From positions 16,315-80,314 of the forward strand of contig RWJK01001242.1 of the NCBI GenBank assembly GCA_004335835.1: a stretch of DNA of 64,000 nucleotides, given 5' to 3'. Positions 45,501-56,549 of the stretch are shown here, piece after piece. The notes under the pieces are model-generated. The model saw only the letters and a list, made by a program, of their open reading frames with translations, did not search any database and was not told the DNA's origin. The stretch comes from Scenedesmus sp. ARA3 (Eukaryota > Chlorophyta > Chlorophyceae > Sphaeropleales > Scenedesmaceae). The translations under genes were made by a program, and so were the position numbers. Position 1 is the first letter of the stretch, and every line of letters starts with the position of its first letter.

Positions 45501-46459
45501 TTTCTTCACTGCTTTCTCCAGCTGCTCTTGTGTCAGTGGCAGCGCCTTTGCCAGCTGCAGCAGCTGCCCAACCTGCTCTGGGCGCCTCTCCCAACCACAG
45601 TTGAGCAGTCTGTTGGCTGCCTGATCTTTGTAAAAGGCAGCAGTGGATGCGCCTGCTCCGCCAGCGCCTGCAGCTTCTGCTGCTTCGCCAATGTCGCTGC
45701 CTGCTCCTGCAGGAGCATCTGGCATGAGGTCGTCTGCAGGGCTGGGGGCTGCACATACTGCTGCTAAGCAAGGCGGGAGCAACTCCAGCAGTGCCAGGAA
45801 GTGCGGCTTTGACTCTTCTAGGCCTGACAGGCATGCATACAGCAGCGGGGCAAGGTCTGCCGCCTGCTGCTGCCAGCTGGTGTCAAGCTCTGGCAGGAAT
45901 GCAGCAGCCAGGTCAGCAGCAAGCTGCTGCTGATCTTCTGGCAGGCTGTGCAGCCAGCCTGGCAGTGCAGCAAACAGCGCACTGCGCAGCGAGCTGCAGG
46001 CAGCGGCATCTGCTGCTGATGTGGCTTCACTGAAGGAGGGTGCTCGTGTGGCTTGCAGGATCGCCTTCAGCGCCTGTTGTGCAAAGGCACAGACATGCGT
46101 GCGAAGCCACTCTTATGATTGCGCTGCAGTGCCATGCGCTAAACAGGATGGCAGCGTTTATACACGTGCTTCATGCTGTAGACCCAGACTAAATCGACCG
46201 ATGGTGCATGCGTGGGTCGGTGCTCTACCAGGTGTGATTAGCAGAAGCCTCACTCAAACCTACACACTCGCACCTTAGGCACTTGTGGTGACAGCTGCTG
46301 CAGCAAAGTTTCGATGTCCTGCAGTACTGCTGTCTGGCCATGCTCTAAAACCAGGCGGGTGTGCTGCTCGTGCAGGTTTGCTGCTTGACTGCCCAGCACG
46401 TACTGGCTGGCCCTGCTGCTGCCAGTGGACAGCAGCGCACCAACAAAACCTGGAGCCAT
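36557..46459 (-). CDS. FANCI: FANCI, Fanconi anaemia group I protein
   Basis: Nineteen exons keep phase to the stop: 46459-46274, 46073-45484, 45295-44974, 44770-44571, 44280-44040, 43876-43689, 43472-43398, 42989-42881, 42533-42405, 42175-42041, 41773-41642, 41420-41208, 40489-40298, 40109-39723, 39501-38934, 38676-38446, 38069-37933, 37678-37508 and 36985-36557 (1544 residues; human about 1330). FANCI pairs with FANCD2 as a DNA clamp in interstrand crosslink repair. Diagnostic blocks are PPILYQVLLLSGRGARQLAL; YASELVCPGLLQLASNLL; LGLLLLQEIFEVHAEAR; VIMLLRKMMYRQDVSGRL with VAIRGFLCLILQ; and near the C-terminus ALVFAIESWEKQL with IRDFKIKQ. The extra length is Ala, Ser and Gln runs encoded by CAG/GCA tracts plus a Gly/Arg/Ala-rich acidic tail. 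The ubiquitinated lysine could not be placed by eye. Exon 15's acceptor is the least certain junction. The start is the only ATG in exon 1's frame; the gene is head to head with the bZIP gene. Confidence 0.9.
37839..37990 (-). repeat. FANCI exon 17 3'-edge echo
   Basis: The end of exon 17 (37929-37986, encoding LVNTIMAMPAIVDQQ) is echoed at 37839-37895 with about 55 of 58 bases identical. In the echo the donor GT has become GC. Confidence 0.88.
40600..40845 (-). repeat. Minisatellite in a FANCI intron
   Basis: Two large copies of a ~120-base block are built from shorter units (gtgcagttagttgtt, gatgtggcact). It lies in the intron between exons 12 and 13. The long minus-strand frame over it is only repeat translation. 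Confidence 0.88.
42541..42570 (-). repeat. (CTG)n tract before FANCI exon 9 acceptor
   Basis: About ten CTG triplets on the coding strand end about seven bases before the acceptor. The same intron has gtagcagcagc just after its donor. Confidence 0.88.
43318..43352 (+). repeat. Short dispersed repeat (also at about 49300-49342)
   Basis: A block centred on gttttacncatggtaaatgc, followed by an actgc motif, occurs in a FANCI intron and in a bZIP intron, both times in the plus orientation. Confidence 0.65.
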
Positions 46460-46828
46460 GATGAGAACGGCTCCCTGTTGGTGAGTCCAGCGAACTTAAA
46501 AGTTGACTCAGTGCACGGATAACTCAGTCCTCTGCATCATGGAGTAGAAAAGCTCTGCATGCTGGGCATGTGCTGTGGTCCCAAGTGTGCTGGTCTGTCG
46601 CGCAGCTTCCACTTTTCATTAATTTGACATTTACCATATAGTTCAGGCCTTGGTGCTCTTGATCGGCTGTGAAACGTAGAACCATGCTGAGCAGCGTTTG
46701 AATGTTTGTGTAACAGTGGAGAGAACAAGGATGCGCGCGAGCTCCGCAGCAGATGTTCGTTTTTGAGTCATTGGAACACTATTTACGCTCTCATAGCTCA
46801 TATCCTTGACTCAGCTCGTACTGTGCAA
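46460..46828. promoter_or_regulatory. Divergent intergenic region, FANCI / bZIP
   Basis: About 370 bases separate the two start codons, so the two genes very likely share a promoter region. No named element is recognised. Confidence 0.45.
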
Positions 46829-49800
46829 ATGATGGCGCCCGATGATGCAGACGGTGTGGCCTTCCTCTGGGGGCATGGAACACAACATCACCTCATTTAC
46901 AAGACGCAACATGTCACCGTGAACCCATCAACAGCGGCCGGTTTCGTGAACCTAGGACCAGGGGCACTTGGGGGCCAGCAGCACTGGCCACAGTGTGCCA
47001 TCACCACCATGCAGTCGCAGCAGCTGCAACCGAGTTTCTGGCATCAGCATCAACCGTTCTTACAGCAGGAACAGCTCATGCGGCCACAGCCAATGGCGCA
47101 CAGCATGCTCAGCACACAGCAGCAGGCGATGCTCAGCATGCTGTCCTCTGCACAGCAGCATGCTGTTCAACCACTGACGTCGGTGGCAGCCAACTGCATC
47201 GGCAGCTCCGCTCCGCGAAGCATGGGGCTGCCATCAGCAGGCCCCACCAGCATGCTGCCTGGGGCACCAGGCTTCAACTACCCTCACTCTCTCACAGCAG
47301 GATGGCCTGCAGGACAGACCCCTGCCACAGTTGTACAGCCTGCAACCAGCACCCTGTCAGCACCACACATGTATCAGACGCAGCAGCTTCAGCTGCTGCA
47401 GATGGCTTCAGCAGCAACATGCAGCAGCAAGCACAGCACAGGCGTTGCTGCCGCTGACGGAGGGCGTGCTGCTGGCTGCCAATTGACTAAGACTAAGACC
47501 AGCAGTACAAGCAGCATGGATGGGACTGGCAAGGGCCTGACAAAGTCTGGTGCTGCTTCCAGGCGGTACAGGTGAGAATTGCAGGATGTAAACCAGGTGA
47601 TGCACTTGATTCTGCTTGTCGTTGCAGGCATAAGATGCCACCGCCGCCTGTCCACACATGTGCAGCTGCTGAATGTGCAAAGCACTAAGCTTGTCAGTAT
47701 TTGCCGGAGTGATCCTGCTGCCTGCACTGTGTTTGAAAACGGAGGGTGGCCTGCCCTGTTGCCAAGGGGTTGCTTGCAGGATTGTGCTCAAGTTGACACA
47801 GTCAAGGCGGTCACGCTTGTTGGAGTTTTGGCCGAAAAAAGTCGGGCACGAGACATTCTCACCCTATCAAGCTGATGGCTTGCTCCTGTGCTTTCGTGCC
47901 GTGCTTCACATCAACTGCTTGTTAGGCAGCGCGTGCATGACATGATGTCTGGCTTGGAGGCAGAGGTCACCCAGAAGATGCAGCAGCTGCAGCTGCTGAC
48001 CTCAGAGAATGAGATGCTCAAGCTGCGGGCATCTGTGCTGGAGGCAGCTGTTGCTGGCCGGGAGGATGTGGTGAGATGCCATGCATGGCAGTGCTAGGGG
48101 CAGTGTGGTCAAACTTGCTTTAATGTGGACAGCAGGGCTTGCAGGACAGCTGTTGGCTGATGCCTCCAGACGTTGTGCAGCGTAGGGCCATGCACGCGCT
48201 GCTCACTGCATTATCCTGGTACGTCTGCGGCCTGTGTTGCTTCCAGGTGCGCATGACACACGTGCATGGGCCTCCTGTGTATGACGCGAGCAGCAGCTCA
48301 ACCACCACCGGCAACAGCTGCAGCAGCAGCGGCGGCAGTGCAGAGGTCAGGGATGGGCAGCAGCAGGAGCAGATGCAGACGCGCATGGCTGCACCCATCA
48401 GCCTGAGAGGCACGGATATGAGCGCTCCTGGAGCACTGCATGTCTGGAGTTGTCCATCTGCTGCTGCTGCTGCTGGTGGCGGTGGAGTGCCACCGGCAGC
48501 GCCAGCAGCCATGGTAACCGCCACCACAGCGGCAAGCACGCCAGGGGGCAGCAGCTGCTGGCAGCAGCTCACCGCTGCCGAACCAGCAAGCGCGCAAGCT
48601 GTAAAGAGCATGAGCTGTGATGAAAATTTCCAGAAGTGGCGCAGCCTTCTGGGCGAGCTGAGTGCTGCGCTGGCGGCACTGCAGGATGCATCAGCACCAC
48701 ATGCTAGTCCACCTGGCACTAACGCTGCAGGCCGCACTGCGGCTTGGGCGCCAAGCCTTAGTGCTGTGGCGTTAGGGGCCAGGAGTAGCAGCAGCAGCAG
48801 TAGTGCATATGAGCAGCTGGAGCAGCTGACTGAGCGCAGCAAGCAGCCGCTGGGGACCGCCATGGTGCTCAACCCGGGTGAGCATACAGAAGCAGACTGC
48901 TGTTCTGTGGTGCATGGGCACTTCTGGCTTCAACCATGTGCATGCAAAGGAACGGTTTCAAGCCAAGGGAGATGCCTGCATGAAAGGAAGCGCACATCTG
49001 CTTATCGGGTGCTGTCCATTTGTATGATGCCGTGCTTGTATGTTTGCCGCTGGCCTGCTTGCTGCAAACCATTGTTTTCTGGTTCCTTGCCGCTTGCTGC
49101 TTGCTGCCTGCTGCCTTCTAGGCGCCTACTGCATGCTGTTGGGGCGCAACCTGGACACAGGCATGCCTGTGGCTTACGACGATGAGCACTGACGGCGGGT
49201 GCTGCGGCAGCTTGACCTCAGCAGTGGTCAGGTGAGCTGCAGGGCTGCTCGATTAGCTCACTGTGTACGATCTTTTGACTGGTGGCGCCTATACATAAAG
49301 AGACAGTTTTACACATGGTAAATGCACAACTGCGCAACTGCAGGCAATGTTGGACCCACAGCCCCCCTGCCCGGAGGCTTCTGGTGGATATGTGTTGATG
49401 AAACTCGTGTCTTGCACAAGTATGCTACGTTGACATTCTGGTCAGTGCATCCTTAAGCGCATTTGACACTGTTGCAACAGTACATACGCGTCGTGGGATC
49501 ACAAGCGACAGGTGGCACTTAGACGCTGATGCCTGCATCAATCGCTCGTGCCTTTCGACCACAACCTGCAGATTTGCCACATCTTGGCATGTGCAGAGCT
49601 CTACCTGCCGGCACTCCATACACTGCATCAGGAGCAGCGTGGGCTTGCGCAGCAGCTGCTGCACCCAGCTGTGACACAGCAGCCAGCAGACCACAGCATG
49701 CTTCTGCCTGTGCTGGATGCCAGCATGCCTGCGGATGTCATTGTGGCAGCATTAGCCAGCAACCTGAAGAAGCAGCACGTGCTGCGCGGCATGCTGTGCG

Positions 49801-50042
49801 GCCTTGTCTGTGGTGAGCTCAGTGTCCTGCAGCGCGCCAAGGCGGCAGTGTGCAGCCGCCCGCTGTTTCTGGATGTGCACGCCATTGTCTGTGTGCTGGC
49901 GCAAGACCGCATGGCTGCAGCTCTTGCGGCAGGGCGGCAGCCACGCTATGTGTTTCAGCACAGATGGCAGCACAGTGTGGATCTGCAGCGGCTAGTGCTG
50001 CCTCAGCAGCAAGCTGCTTCAGCAGCGCATGTCGCTGCTTGA
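46829..50042 (+). CDS. bZIP-like transcription factor with an in-frame TGA
   Basis: Six exons are proposed: 46829-47571, 47926-48070, 48247-48877, 49122-49231, 49344-49406 and 49572-50042 (720 sense codons plus one internal stop). The N-terminal ~230 residues are rich in Gln, Met, Ser and Pro, as in activation domains. An intron splits the basic region, KSGAASRRYR|QRVHDM, which runs into a leucine-zipper-like heptad stretch (LEAEVTQKMQQLQLL, SENEMLKLRASVLEA). The canonical Asn of the basic region is not evident, so call it bZIP-like. Exon 3 is low-complexity Ser/Ala/Gly. Exon 4 reads LLGRNLDTGMPVAYDDEH, then TGA at 49190-49192, then RRVLRQLDLSSGQ in the same frame and in phase with later exons, which include the helical ICHILACAELYLPALHTLHQ. 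Either the protein ends at TGA or the codon is an error, a mutation or read through. Exon 5 boundaries are weak. TGTAA at 50442 may end the transcript. Confidence 0.68.
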
Positions 50043-50412
50043 GTGACCTAGTTTGGGTAGGCTGGCCGGTGCATGTTTGCGCATGTTATGGGCTGCGTAA
50101 TGTGGAAAGGGCGACAGGCAGCACACGATGTGGTGCGCTATCTGGGGCTGGGGGACTGCCGTTCCTGCGGTGGCCTGGACTTTTGAGTTTTGCTGACCTT
50201 GTACTTTGAAACCCTGGCAGGGCGTGCATCTGAAGCCGGCATGTGGCTCACCACCCAACACAGCATGTGCAGCGTATAGAGTGGCGGACGTCCGCAAGGC
50301 AGCGCCTCACATGTGTCTGTACGCCACTGCTTTGGTCTCCACTTGATGGCAGGACTTGTATCTGGGCAAAGCCTGCAGACTGGTGTGCATTCAACAGTAT
50401 CTTCAGTGCAAT

Positions 50413-50433
50413 GGTAATAATAATAATAATAAT
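50413..50433 (+). repeat. (TAA)n microsatellite
   Basis: About seven AAT triplets sit directly before the block gtcttcttgtaagccatacc. The same block at 36480 is preceded by AAC triplets, so the triplet run belongs to the dispersed element. Confidence 0.85.
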
Positions 50434-50441
50434 AGTCTTCT

Positions 50442-50446
50442 TGTAA
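50442..50446 (+). terminator. TGTAA poly(A) signal candidate for the bZIP gene
   Basis: TGTAA lies 400 bases after the stop, inside a dispersed repeat. Confidence 0.4.
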
Positions 50447-51100
50447 GCCATACCTTGTCATCGGCATCGGCAACCGCGCCCCGTACGGAGCGGAAACTAC
50501 GACTATTATTGCCTCTCTATTGGTGAGGGGTAGACCACCCAGACCCCGTCACCGCCTTCACCAGGCAGCAGGTGGGGGTTACCCATACGGTTGGCTGCGT
50601 GCCTGGCAGGGCTGGTATGTATGTAGCCAGCAATCGACGGAATCCTGCGGAGAACCAGGCAGCAAGCACTTTGTGCTGTTGGTGGCGCTGCTGCATCTAT
50701 GCATGTTATATTGATGCAGCGTGGTGATTGTTGACACCACGCCGACGGCATCTAAGACGGTTGCTTGTGACACGTTGTAGGGACTTGCTTGTGACACGTG
50801 GATTTGCTTGCGGCACGTTAATTTGCTTGTGACCCGTTGTAGAGATTTGGCGCAACATACATGCACTGTGATTAGTGCTGCTGAGTTGCAGGGGTGTGGG
50901 GTGCCTGTTGGAGTCTGAGCAAGCAGACATATGAACGTGTGCGGTTCTGAGTATCGCTTGTTGCTCTTCCTGGTATGCAATGCAGCAGCCTGCACACCGT
51001 GCAGCGCATGCGACGCAACACGGTGCATGTTGTGTCACTGCCCGCTGCCGTTGTGAGCTACCGCTGGTGCCGGCTTCACTTGCCTCTGGATGAACAGAGT

Positions 51101-51240
51101 CATTGGTCAAAGTGCTGTACCGTGTATGTTGTGCTTGGGTATGGGTGATGCTTGCGACCGCGATTTGCAGAGTCATTGGTCAAGGTGCTGTATCTATGTT
51201 GTGCCTTGGTATGGGAGATGCTTGCGACCAGAACAACGCA
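51101..51240 (+). repeat. Tandem duplication, ~65-base unit
   Basis: A unit with core gcagagtcattggtcaa and ending gatgcttgcgacc occurs twice in succession with a few differences. Confidence 0.88.
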
Positions 51241-51283
51241 GGGATTGGTAGGCTGCTGTGAACTCACGCAGCATCAATTGCAA

Positions 51284-51317
51284 CGTAGCAGCAGCAGCAG
51301 CAGCAGCCGCCGCCGCT

Positions 51318-51355
<38 letters not shown>
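51284..51355 (+). repeat. Intergenic CAG/CCG triplet tract
   Basis: CAG repeats are interrupted by a short CCG run. No gene was found around it. Confidence 0.85.
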
Positions 51356-52719
51356 CGCAGCTCCAGCAGTGTTGCAGCTGCGCTGAAGGTGTTGCTGTGT
51401 ATGTTTTCAGCGTGGCTGTCTTGTGTGTGTTTGTCACAAACAGGCAGTGCCTGAGCCGACACACATCTGATCTGGCAGTATGAACACTGCTACAGCCGAT
51501 GGCGTTGATGCTATGGCTTGATGGGTAACATGATGATGGTGACAGCCTGTAGTGTGCGGCATATTAGTGCTTACATTGGCTATTATGGCAGCCATGTGCG
51601 TGTTCAATTGGGTTCTATTGTATCTCTTGACCTCGGCTGCGCTTCCCCTGCAGTAGCGTCTGTGTTGGTGCAAAGCGTACTGTCTGTAGGTTGCTATACA
51701 TCATGGTCAGTGATGTCGTTGCTGTTGCACATGAACATGGCATGTTTGCTGACGCTTGTGATTTTTGCCAGCGTACATGGCGGCTCAGGAGTCTAAGCTG
51801 CTGGAGGATGCTGCAGTGGCCGCTGGTTGGCATGCGCATCACACGCCTGCAAATACTATGATGACTGTCACGGCGTGGTGTGAATATGGTTGAGCTGAAG
51901 GGGGCCTCTCTCACACCTAAGCAAGGCGCTGAACTTGTTTTGCGTATTTGGTGGTTGGTAACATATCAGGGTGTGGCGTTATGGCTTTACGGGTTTATCG
52001 TTGATGACGGTCCTAGGGTGTGTATGTCGAGGGCTGTGTTGAAAGGCCCGATATTGCACTGCTGCCAGTGGCAGAAGTACCAGAAGTGGTGGGTAGTTCC
52101 TTTAATTGGTGTGTGCAGCAGCTGAGCCGTTGCGGACACCCCAGTTGTGTTTTTCACCAGCCTTTTCTTGGAAGTTGCGGGTGAGGATCTTGCACTGCTG
52201 TGCATGGGAGTGCGCTCATCTGCGCACGTGTTCCTGCGCAGATGAGCGCAGGTGTTCACAGGGTTGGCTGCTGCGGCATGGGCCACTGCATGCAGCTGCC
52301 ACCTGTCAGGCCCTGTGGATGCGATCTGGGCTTGAGTGGTGCTTGCCAGCAAACAAGCAATTGCTGCCTGACGCCTGCAACATCTTTGATGCAATGTACG
52401 CAGTGATGTGTGTGATTCATCAGAGGGGATGCATTGGGCATCATGATGTGTTGACATGAAGTTTTCAGAGTTTTTTAGCATGTGTGTGTGCTTGCAGGGA
52501 TCTCTCCTTGGTCTCCTCCCGCATGTGTTGATGTCAACTGCTCAAAGGCGCCAGGCACCAGCTGGCTGCAGCCGACGGCCAACGTTGTCACTCGCTGCAG
52601 CACCATCTTGCAGCAATGCTTGCATGTTGGTTGGTGCTTGCTGAGCAGAGCACCAGTCCGACTGGCAGCTGGGTCAGCTGCCATTGCCTTAGGCTGCCAG
52701 TGAATCAAGTGACATATGC

Positions 52720-52752
52720 CAATGCATGCATGCATGCATGCATGCATGCATT
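52720..52752. repeat. (TGCA)n self-complementary tract
   Basis: About seven TGCA units make a perfect palindrome that could form a hairpin or cruciform. Confidence 0.9.
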
Positions 52753-53657
52753 GCGTGCTTCCTACCATGGAGAACACGAGCAGCGTGAACTGCAAGGTGC
52801 GGGTTTGACCACCATACACTGGTGGACATACTTACGCTACACACATTATGTTATGCAGCCTTTTCATAACTTGCTGTAGCAGCATGCATGCTGTTTGGCA
52901 AGATGAAGCCAACAGCAGTGGCCAGCTGGCTCAGAGCCAGACTGTGCGATGCGATCTGCCGCCGATCTTATGTGTCACGTCAATACAGTGGTGTGGAGCT
53001 CTCTGTGTGTTCGCTGCTGAGGCAGCCCGCGGCTGCCAGCAGACGCATGCATGTCGTTGTCAACTGGCGGCCAGGATCTCATGACGCGGCATGTGTTTCC
53101 CTGCAGCACTGTGGCCGTGCATGTTGCACATGCCGTGTGCTTTGCGACTTACTACGCGGCGTGCGGCGTGCATCGTGTTTGCTGCAATATTTATGTCTGG
53201 CTGCAGCTAGCTGCAGCTAGCTGTGTTTGAGCCATGGCTGTCTGTTGCTTGGCGTGCAGTGGTTGACTGTGGTCAGTGTTGCACCGAGTTGGTTACCTTG
53301 TGACATTAGACAAAACTTTCTCTTTACAACCACACCGTCTGCACACGCTTGGAATGGAATTGGCTACAGTCACTTGGCAACACGGTGTTGCAACACACTT
53401 CCTTTCTGTTCCCCATCGTCACTGCCGATGGTACTAACTGCCGACGCATGTCATCGAACAACCTGCAGCATTTGTTGCTGGTAGCCCTCACAGAGGTGGT
53501 GTGAGGGCTTGCCTGCAGGTACACGCGATGCGTTCGTATGGTGACACGTGTCACTTGCCTTTTCACATTCTGGAGACCCCAGAGCACCACCCTTGGCTGT
53601 AGTAGCTGACATCATACAGTGCATACTTTCAAACGTTTTGAACGCGTTGCTTTGTAG

Positions 53658-55219
53658 ATGCATTTCGTCCTTGACTTCGTACAGGTCAGCAGCACCGATC
53701 CGGTGGCACCGCGTGCAGCTTGGCAGGCAGGATTGTCAACGCACCTCAGGCAACAGGTGAGCCAAAAATCAAAAGAAGGCCGGCGGCAGCTCGAGTCTGC
53801 TCAGCTTTGCCCGCCATCGAATGCAACACCGTTGTGCCCGGTTGCTTTGAACTTGAAGCAGTGCCAGACGAGGTTGTATGGCTCTTTTCGGGTCAAAATA
53901 TGAAACGTTGCAAACTCTGACTCGCGTGCAAGCTTGGAAGGCTGCCCCTTGACCTGTACTCTTTCACGACTCCGCCGTGCAGAGCAAGCACTTTGGTGCA
54001 CCCCTTAAGATGTGTTAGTGTTCTTCCACCCGCCTTAGCCTGGATCTGGCCAGCTGTCTGGCGCTTTCCCACCCGCAGCTGGTGGCGTGTTGTTCCGACA
54101 TGCTCAGCGACCGTCATGGAGGATGCATGCACCCTTCGCTGAATGCCAGTGTTGAGTACGTGCCTGAAGTCGCTCTGGAGCTGCTGGTGCAGCAGCAGCA
54201 GCAGCTGCCACAGCAGCAGCTGGCTTTTTCAGGGCAGCCCCGGGCTTCGTTTGATCTTGCTGCGCCCTTTTCCCCTGAACTCCAAGACATTTGTAGCAAG
54301 TCTGAGCAGGACATCGATCAGGAGATCCGGCAGCTTTTGGCAGTCAAGCAGCAGCTGCGGCAGAGACAACAGCAAGCACAGCAGCATGCAGGCACTCCTG
54401 TCACCAGGTTTGTACGACTGGCTGTGACTGGCTGTGGATGCCGCCATGCCATGTTTGCGCCTGTTTCTACAAACAGCATGTGCTCTGCTTCTGGTGCATC
54501 GACCCCTGCAAAGCTCTGCGCAGTCTGACACTGCTGCGCATGTGTTCAGACCGCTGCGCTGCCTAGCTGTGAGCTTCAGCATCTGACACCCTGCATGCTG
54601 TGCGTTGCCGTCGCAGCCCCCAGCTGGACTATGCTCCCTTATTCGCTGGCCCCCTCTTTGGTGGCAGCAGCATGAGCACAGCTTGCAGGCACACCATCGA
54701 CCTGGGCAGCCTCTCAGCACTGAGCTTGCAGGAAAACCCATGCAGCAGCCAAGGCTTCAACAGGCCCTACAGCAACATGCAGATGGGCAACAGCAGCAAC
54801 ATGGACGCTCTCAGCAGCCAGCCTGCAGGCCTGCAAGTCAGCCAAGAGCAGCTGATGGAGCTGGGGCAGGCAGCAGCAGCAGCAGCAGGGCCCGGCAACC
54901 TGACCTTTGCAGGGGCGCCGCTAACAAGCACAGCCGGCGCCAGCGGTGGCGCAGCTGTCAATGACGCGGCCCGTGCGGTCCTGCAGCAGCAGCTGCTGGA
55001 GCTGCAGCAGCAGGAGCAGCTGCTGCATCAGCAGGAGATGCAGTTGCAGCTGCAGCTGCTGCAGGGAAACACGCTGCTGGGGGCGGCAGCTCCAAATGCG
55101 TTGTATGATAACAGCTTTGATGCAGGGTGTGCCAGTGGAAGCGGCAACGAGTACTTTACACCACAGTTGCAGCCAAACCTGCAATCAGGCTGGTCAGCGC
55201 CCCTGCTCGCACAGCAGCT

Positions 55220-55269
<50 letters not shown>

Positions 55270-56273
55270 TGGCATCACAGTCGCAGCTGTATGCTTCTGC
55301 AGGACAAGCACTCGTGCCTCAATCGCCTTGGCCAGAAGCAGAGTATGTCCCAGAGTGTGCTATCAGCAGCAGCAACCCCATGTACCAACAGTTGCTGCTG
55401 CAGCAGCAGCAGCAGCAGGGCTTGATCAGCATAGCAACTATGCCGATGCTACCAGACAATGTTCCGTGCGGGGCAGCGGCAGCAGCAGTGCAGAGCCCTT
55501 TTGCTGAGCAATCTGCTGCCAGCTGGTCTGGCACTGCAGGCGCAACACCAATAGCAGCACAGGCTGCAGCAGCGGCTGCTGCTGCAGCTGCAGGCATGGG
55601 AGGTGTTGCTGCAGATACTGCCAGGATGCAGGCGGCATGTGACAGGCGGCACTCTGTCGACCTTGCCGCGGCAGTTGCAGCAGGACCAGTGACGATCTGC
55701 GCCCGCCAGCCACAGCTACCAGCAGGCAGCTGCAGCATGCTCCCGCGGGATTGCACTGCGCCAGGTGACTCTGCGCCTGAAGGCGTGCAACTCAGCAGCC
55801 ACAGCTGCTCTTATAGCTCAGGGAGCTACTCGGCTCGCCCAGGCGCTGCAGCAGCTGGTCAAAGGGTGCCCGGTTCTGGTCAAACATTCGTCAGCGCTGC
55901 TGCGACCATCCCGTGTAGTGCCCAGCGGCGGTCATCACTTGGAGCATACAATGCTGCCGCACAGGGCAGCCGCAGCATGCCGGGCGCAGCAGCCAGCTCC
56001 CGGCGGGCCTCCTTTGACAACAGCGGCTCGTTCAGTGGCAGCAGCAGGCCGGCAGTAGCTGCAGGCGCAAGCTGGGAGCGTGCAGGTGGCAAGGCGGCTG
56101 CAGCAAACGCAACAGCAGCAGCAGCAGCAGCAGCGGCGGCCGCGCACCAAGCTCTTAGGGCATCCCCTGGTGTGTGCAATGGCGCGCAGGCTACGCATGC
56201 TGCTGCTGCTGCTGCTGCAGGTGGCAACTGCAGCGGCAGTGGTGGTGGTCGGCGGCAGGCTGAGCCCCGCTCG

Positions 56274-56305
<32 letters not shown>

Positions 56306-56549
56306 GGCTGCCAGGCAGGCAGATGCAGCAAAGTGCTCCAGCAGCGATGCCAACAAGTGCTCGGCTGCTGGCCAGGCGGCAGCGCCTGCAGGTGGCAGCA
56401 GCAGCCAGCAGCTTGCGCGTGCAGCGGCACCCAAATGGGCTGTGGGTTCATTCTGGCACCCTCTGGCTCCGCTGACAAAGGCCGGCAAAAAGAACAGCAG
56501 CAAGGGCACTGGAGTGTTCCTGCCGGGTGGTACGGAGCACTTGTCCTAG
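53658..56549 (+). CDS. Unrecognised Gln/Ala/Ser-rich protein
   Basis: Three exons keep phase: 53658-53756 (tentative), 54079-54407 and 54617-56549, for about 786 residues. Exon 2 encodes VEYVPEVALELLVQQQQQ and a helical, charged SKSEQDIDQEIRQLLAVKQQ. The long last exon is dominated by poly-Gln, poly-Ala and Ser runs, among which islands stand out: PQLDYAPLFAGPLFGG, CRHTIDLGSLSALSLQ, EAEYVPECAISSSNPMYQQ, RRHSVDLAAAV, RRSSLGAYNAA, SSRRASFDNSGSFSG and, at the C-terminus, WAVGSFWHPLAPLTKAGKK with KGTGVFLPGG. The repeated RR-x-S and YVPE motifs suggest kinase target sites and a repeated short binding motif. The terminal KGTGVFLP resembles a tail I associate with some uncharacterised plant proteins; that is memory only. 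A disordered regulatory or RNA-granule protein is likely. The first exon and start are uncertain; translation may begin at the ATG at 54100. Confidence 0.6.
55217..55268 (+). repeat. Coding (CAG)n, poly-Gln
   Basis: About 17 CAG codons lie in frame in the last exon of the Gln-rich protein. Confidence 0.92.

Larger units (their letters stand above)
50043..53657. other. 3.6 kb spacer, bZIP 3' UTR then no supported gene
   Basis: It contains the bZIP 3' UTR, an (AAT)n microsatellite, duplicated blocks at 50755-50850 and 51101-51240, CAG runs and a TGCA palindrome. One stretch, 52498-52700 (behind a gcttgcag acceptor; reading WSPPACVDVNCSKAPGTSWL), looks faintly exon-like and Cys-bearing but could not be joined to anything. 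Confidence 0.4.

Noticed and set aside
50043..53657. Retrotransposon or transposase
   Set aside because: No reverse transcriptase, integrase or transposase motifs, no terminal repeats; only short simple and tandem repeats.
55880..56509. Ala-rich 209-codon frame opposite the Gln-rich gene
   Set aside because: It is the antisense translation of CAG/GCA repeats (poly-Ala); the plus frame has the motif islands and a continuous exon.
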